Source of the DNA: Pseudomonadota bacterium
GTDB taxonomy: Bacteria > Pseudomonadota > Alphaproteobacteria > Caulobacterales > Aquidulcibacteraceae
DNA length: 39,615 nucleotides
NCBI GenBank assembly: GCA_016195245.1
Contig: JACQAC010000041.1
Span: 1 to 39,615, forward strand
Reading direction: 5' to 3'
The notes under the pieces are model-generated. The model had not been told where the DNA came from. It worked only from the letters and a program-made list of their open reading frames with translations, and ran no database searches. This document shows, piece after piece, positions 36,764 to 39,615 of the stretch (position 1 is the first letter of the stretch; every line of letters starts with the position of its first letter). The position numbers and the translations under genes were made by a program.

Positions 36764-37903
36764 TTATTGCTTCAGCATTTCGCGCGAAACGATAACGCGC
36801 ATGATTTCGTTGGTGCCTTCAAGAATGCGGTGCACGCGCAGATCGCGGACGATGCGCTCCACTTCGTAGTCCGCCAGATAGCCGTAGCCGCCGTGCAGCT
36901 GTAGCGCCTGGTCAGCGACCTTGAATGCGGTATCGGTCACAAAGCGCTTGGCCATCGCACAATACTTCGTCGCATCCGGCGCCTTGGCGTCGAGCTTGCG
37001 CGCGGCCGCATGCAGCAATGCACGTGACGCGGCAAGATCTGTCTCCATGTCCGCCAACACAAATTGCGTATTCTGAAAATCGACGATGCGTTTGCCGAAT
37101 TGTTTGCGCTCTTGAACATACGCAAGCGCCCGGTCCAACGCATCTTGCGCGCCACCAAGCGCGCAGGCGGCTATGTTCAGCCGCCCGCCATCCAAGCCGC
37201 GCATCGCATACTTGAAGCCCTCGCCTTCCGGCCCAATGCGGTTTTCGGCGGGCACCCGGCAATTGTCGAAACTGACAATCGCCGTCGGCTGCGCGCGCCA
37301 GCCCATCTTGTCTTCGGCTTTGCCGAACGACAGCCCGGGCGTCTTGTTCTCGACCATCACTGTGGACACGCCTTTCGGCCCATCCTCGCCGGTGCGGCAC
37401 ATCACGACATAAAGGTCGGAGAATCCCGCGCCGGAGATGAAGGCTTTTGAGCCGTTCAGCACGTAATGCGAATTGCCGTCCGGCTTTGCTGTCGTGCGCA
37501 GCGCGCCGGCGTCCGAGCCCGATCCCGGTTCGGTCAAACAATAAGAAGCAATGGTTTCCATCGTCGTCAGCTTCGGCAGCAGCTTCTGGCGCTGCTCTTC
37601 ATCACCGAACGAGTCGATCATCCAGGCGCACATGTTGTGGATCGACAGAAACGCCGCCGTCGACACGCAGCCACGCGACAATTCTTCAAAGATCAAAGCT
37701 GCATCGAACCGGGACAAAGCCGAGCCGCCGACGTCCTCGCGCACATAGATCCCGCCAAACCCCAGACCGGCCAACTCCTGCAACACGCCGCGATCCAGCC
37801 CCTCCTCTTCCCAGCGGGCCGCATTGGGGCGGAGCTTCTCGCGCGCGAAGCCGCGCGCCGTGTCGACGATGAGCTGTCGGTCTTCGTTCAAGTCGGCAGA
37901 CAT
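36764..37903 (-). CDS. Acyl-CoA dehydrogenase
   Basis: YCLTEPGSGSDAGALRTTA, FGKRIVDFQNTQFVLADM, QLHGGYGYLADYEVERIVRDLRVHRILEGTNEIMRVIVSREML. Confidence 0.96.
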   Translation of the reverse strand: MSADLNEDRQLIVDTARGFAREKLRPNAARWEEEGLDRGVLQELAGLGFGGIYVREDVGGSALSRFDAALIFEELSRGCVSTAAFLSIHNMCAWMIDSFGDEEQRQKLLPKLTTMETIASYCLTEPGSGSDAGALRTTAKPDGNSHYVLNGSKAFISGAGFSDLYVVMCRTGEDGPKGVSTVMVENKTPGLSFGKAEDKMGWRAQPTAIVSFDNCRVPAENRIGPEGEGFKYAMRGLDGGRLNIAACALGGAQDALDRALAYVQERKQFGKRIVDFQNTQFVLADMETDLAASRALLHAAARKLDAKAPDATKYCAMAKRFVTDTAFKVADQALQLHGGYGYLADYEVERIVRDLRVHRILEGTNEIMRVIVSREMLKQ

Positions 37904-38087
37904 ATGTTCCTCTTGTTCCCGCTTATAGCCTGCTGTCCGTCGTCGACCAGGGGTGCGCGGGGCGCCCGGCGCAATTGCACAAACCTGAACGGGAACCGGG
38001 TGGTTGCGGCGACGTTGTGGCGAGAGCGGTAATCATGCCGCATCCGGTGCGCCGACTATCCTCAGGGCGCTCTCTCAGGAGAAACGC

Positions 38088-38297
38088 ATGTTGAAATCGA
38101 TCCTGGCCGCGTCAGCCGTGGCCTGTTTCGTTGGGCTCGCTGCTTGCGGCCAAAGCACGACGACGACGGAAACGACAACAGAAGCAACGACGTCCGACAC
38201 CGGCATGGCGCCGTCGACCGATACAGCCACGACGACCTCGACTGACACGAGCACGTCAACGAGCACCGGCACGTCAAGCGCGACCACCTCGCCATAG
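38088..38297 (+). CDS. Small Thr/Ser-rich lipoprotein
   Basis: MLKSILAASAVACFVGLAACGQ lipobox followed by TTTTETTTEATTSDTGMAPSTDTATTTSTDTSTSTSTGTSSATTSP; upstream AGGAGA ribosome-binding site. Confidence 0.7.
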   Translation: MLKSILAASAVACFVGLAACGQSTTTTETTTEATTSDTGMAPSTDTATTTSTDTSTSTSTGTSSATTSP

Positions 38298-38318
38298 GCC
38301 GATTTGGACGCGCGCGAA

Positions 38319-38347
38319 GGCCCCTCGAGGCCTCGCCTCGAGGGGTC
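38319..38347. terminator. Strong hairpin between convergent genes, probable intrinsic terminator
   Basis: CCCCTCGAGGC (38321-38331) - CTC - GCCTCGAGGGG (38335-38345), extended by a G.T and a G-C pair, followed by TCTTGCTTT. Confidence 0.75.
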
Positions 38348-38356
38348 TTGCTTTGC

Positions 38357-39615
38357 CTAGTGCCGCGTCGTGGTGAGGTTCGGACCGCCGCCAAAGGCGC
38401 GATAGGTCGCGATTGCGGCGCTGGCCTGCGCCTGCTCGGCGCCAATCCTCGCAAGCCGCGCATCGATCAGCTGCTGGTCGGCGGTCAAGCGGTCGGCCAA
38501 GCTTTGCAGACCGGCGCTATAAGCGGCGCGCGCGCCACCGTCGCTCGTTGTGGCGGCGCGCTCAGCAGCGCGCGACGCGTCAAGACGCATGCGGCCTTGA
38601 TCAAGCGAAACCAGCGCGTTCGAAGCCTCTCCGACGGCCTGCGTCACGGTTTGCCGATACTGGATCAACGATTCCTGAAATTGCGCACTGCGCTGGCGCG
38701 ATTGCGCGCGCACTGCTCCCCAATCGAACAGCGGAAGCGTTATTAGAGGCTGCGCCGTGGCCACGGTTGAAGTGCCCACAAGAGGCGAGCCAATGACGTT
38801 TTGCGACGTGGTGATCGCCCCAATCAGATTGATCTGAGGCAGCATATTGGCCCGCGCATCCGCCAGCGCGGCCGCAGCAAGCAAAGTCTGCGCCTCGGCG
38901 CGCGCTACATCCGGGCGCAGACGGATGAGATCCGCTGGCGCCGCTGGCGCGCCGGCCAACGGCAGTGTTGGCGTGTCGTGCTGCGCTTCGAGCGCGGACC
39001 GGACCGCATCGTTCTCCGCGCCCGGCGTCACACCGCGCAGCACCGCCAGCCTATTCTCGGCCACGCGCTGAGCGATCACCGCGTCCGCGATGCGGGCATG
39101 TGTGCTTTCGGCCAGGCGATGCGCATTCGCAGCATCAGCTGGCGACGCAATGCCGGCATTGGCGCTGGTGTCGAGAATGCCGGCGAGCTGGTTTGCGGAT
39201 TGATAGAGTTCTTCAAGCGCCGCGCGTGTGTTCTGCGCCGCACGCAGATCGACATAGGCCTGCGCCACATCGGCCACGAGCGCGACTTGCGCGCCCCTTT
39301 CGTCAGCCCGTGCGCTGAGCGAGTTGGCGCGCGCGCCCGCGATCGCCGCCGCGAAACGCCCGAACAGCGGAACCTCCCACGAAACCCGCGGGCCATAGCT
39401 GCCGATCATCTCTTCATTGTGCGAGGGCGAGTCGACGTTACGCGAATAGGCGCCCGAGGCTACCGCTGAAAGGCTCGGCAACGTGGTTCCGATCGTCGCC
39501 TGATTTTGCGCTCGCGCCTCCCGCACGCGCAGCGCCGCCAGCTGAACCGTGGGACCGTTTTGGAGCGCTTCCGAAACTAATTGATTCAGGGTGGGGTCGT
39601 TGAACTGGGTCCACC
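38357..39615 (-). CDS. TolC/NodT-family outer membrane efflux protein, N-terminus outside window
   Basis: Frame open to window end (WTQFNDPTLNQLVSEALQNGPTVQLAALRVREARAQNQ...); LPSLSAVASGAYSRN, LVADVAQAYVDLRAAQNTRAAL, RLRPDVARAEAQTLLAAAALADARANMLPQINL, YRQTVTQAVGEASNALVSLDQ. Confidence 0.9.
   Translation of the reverse strand, partial: WTQFNDPTLNQLVSEALQNGPTVQLAALRVREARAQNQATIGTTLPSLSAVASGAYSRNVDSPSHNEEMIGSYGPRVSWEVPLFGRFAAAIAGARANSLSARADERGAQVALVADVAQAYVDLRAAQNTRAALEELYQSANQLAGILDTSANAGIASPADAANAHRLAESTHARIADAVIAQRVAENRLAVLRGVTPGAENDAVRSALEAQHDTPTLPLAGAPAAPADLIRLRPDVARAEAQTLLAAAALADARANMLPQINLIGAITTSQNVIGSPLVGTSTVATAQPLITLPLFDWGAVRAQSRQRSAQFQESLIQYRQTVTQAVGEASNALVSLDQGRMRLDASRAAERAATTSDGGARAAYSAGLQSLADRLTADQQLIDARLARIGAEQAQASAAIATYRAFGGGPNLTTTRH

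Noticed and set aside
1-39615. CRISPR array, prophage, transposon or integron
   Set aside because: No regularly spaced direct repeats, integrase, transposase or phage structural genes were seen; gene order looks like an ordinary chromosome.

Overview
The window is a GC-rich, densely packed chromosomal segment, most likely alphaproteobacterial (inferred from gene content and composition). No rRNA, tRNA, CRISPR, transposase or phage structural genes were recognised. Left part: rsmB (cut by the window edge), rpe, a heparinase II/III family protein, purH, a dienelactone-hydrolase-like protein, a KorAB-type 2-oxoacid:ferredoxin oxidoreductase, and a GltD-like FAD/4Fe-4S oxidoreductase on the same strand. 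Between the last two sits a small exported Gly-Gly protein coupled to a C39-like peptidase lipoprotein. Middle: a hydantoinase/5-oxoprolinase split by an in-frame amber codon, followed by DUF969, DUF979 and DUF2891 genes; an internally deleted, frameshifted FAH-family pseudogene; a DUF2339 membrane protein; and a class III alcohol dehydrogenase. Right part: an unusual gene pair (300-aa orphan plus Phd/YefM-like antitoxin), a CpdA-like phosphoesterase, a class III cyclase fused to an FGE/SUMF1-like domain, a TetR-HlyD-ABC-ABC exporter operon with an apparently leaderless, self-operated promoter, an inositol monophosphatase, a three-gene cassette (coiled-coil membrane protein, VWA-like protein, degenerate GIY-YIG protein), a GDPD, a DUF5367 protein, an acyl-CoA dehydrogenase, a Thr-rich lipoprotein and a TolC-family protein (cut by the window edge). 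The best candidates for undescribed biology are the oxoprolinase-DUF969-DUF979-DUF2891 operon, the 32.7-35.3 kb cassette, the noncanonical Phd pair and the C39/Gly-Gly pair. All family calls come from reading motifs by eye; no database search was run.
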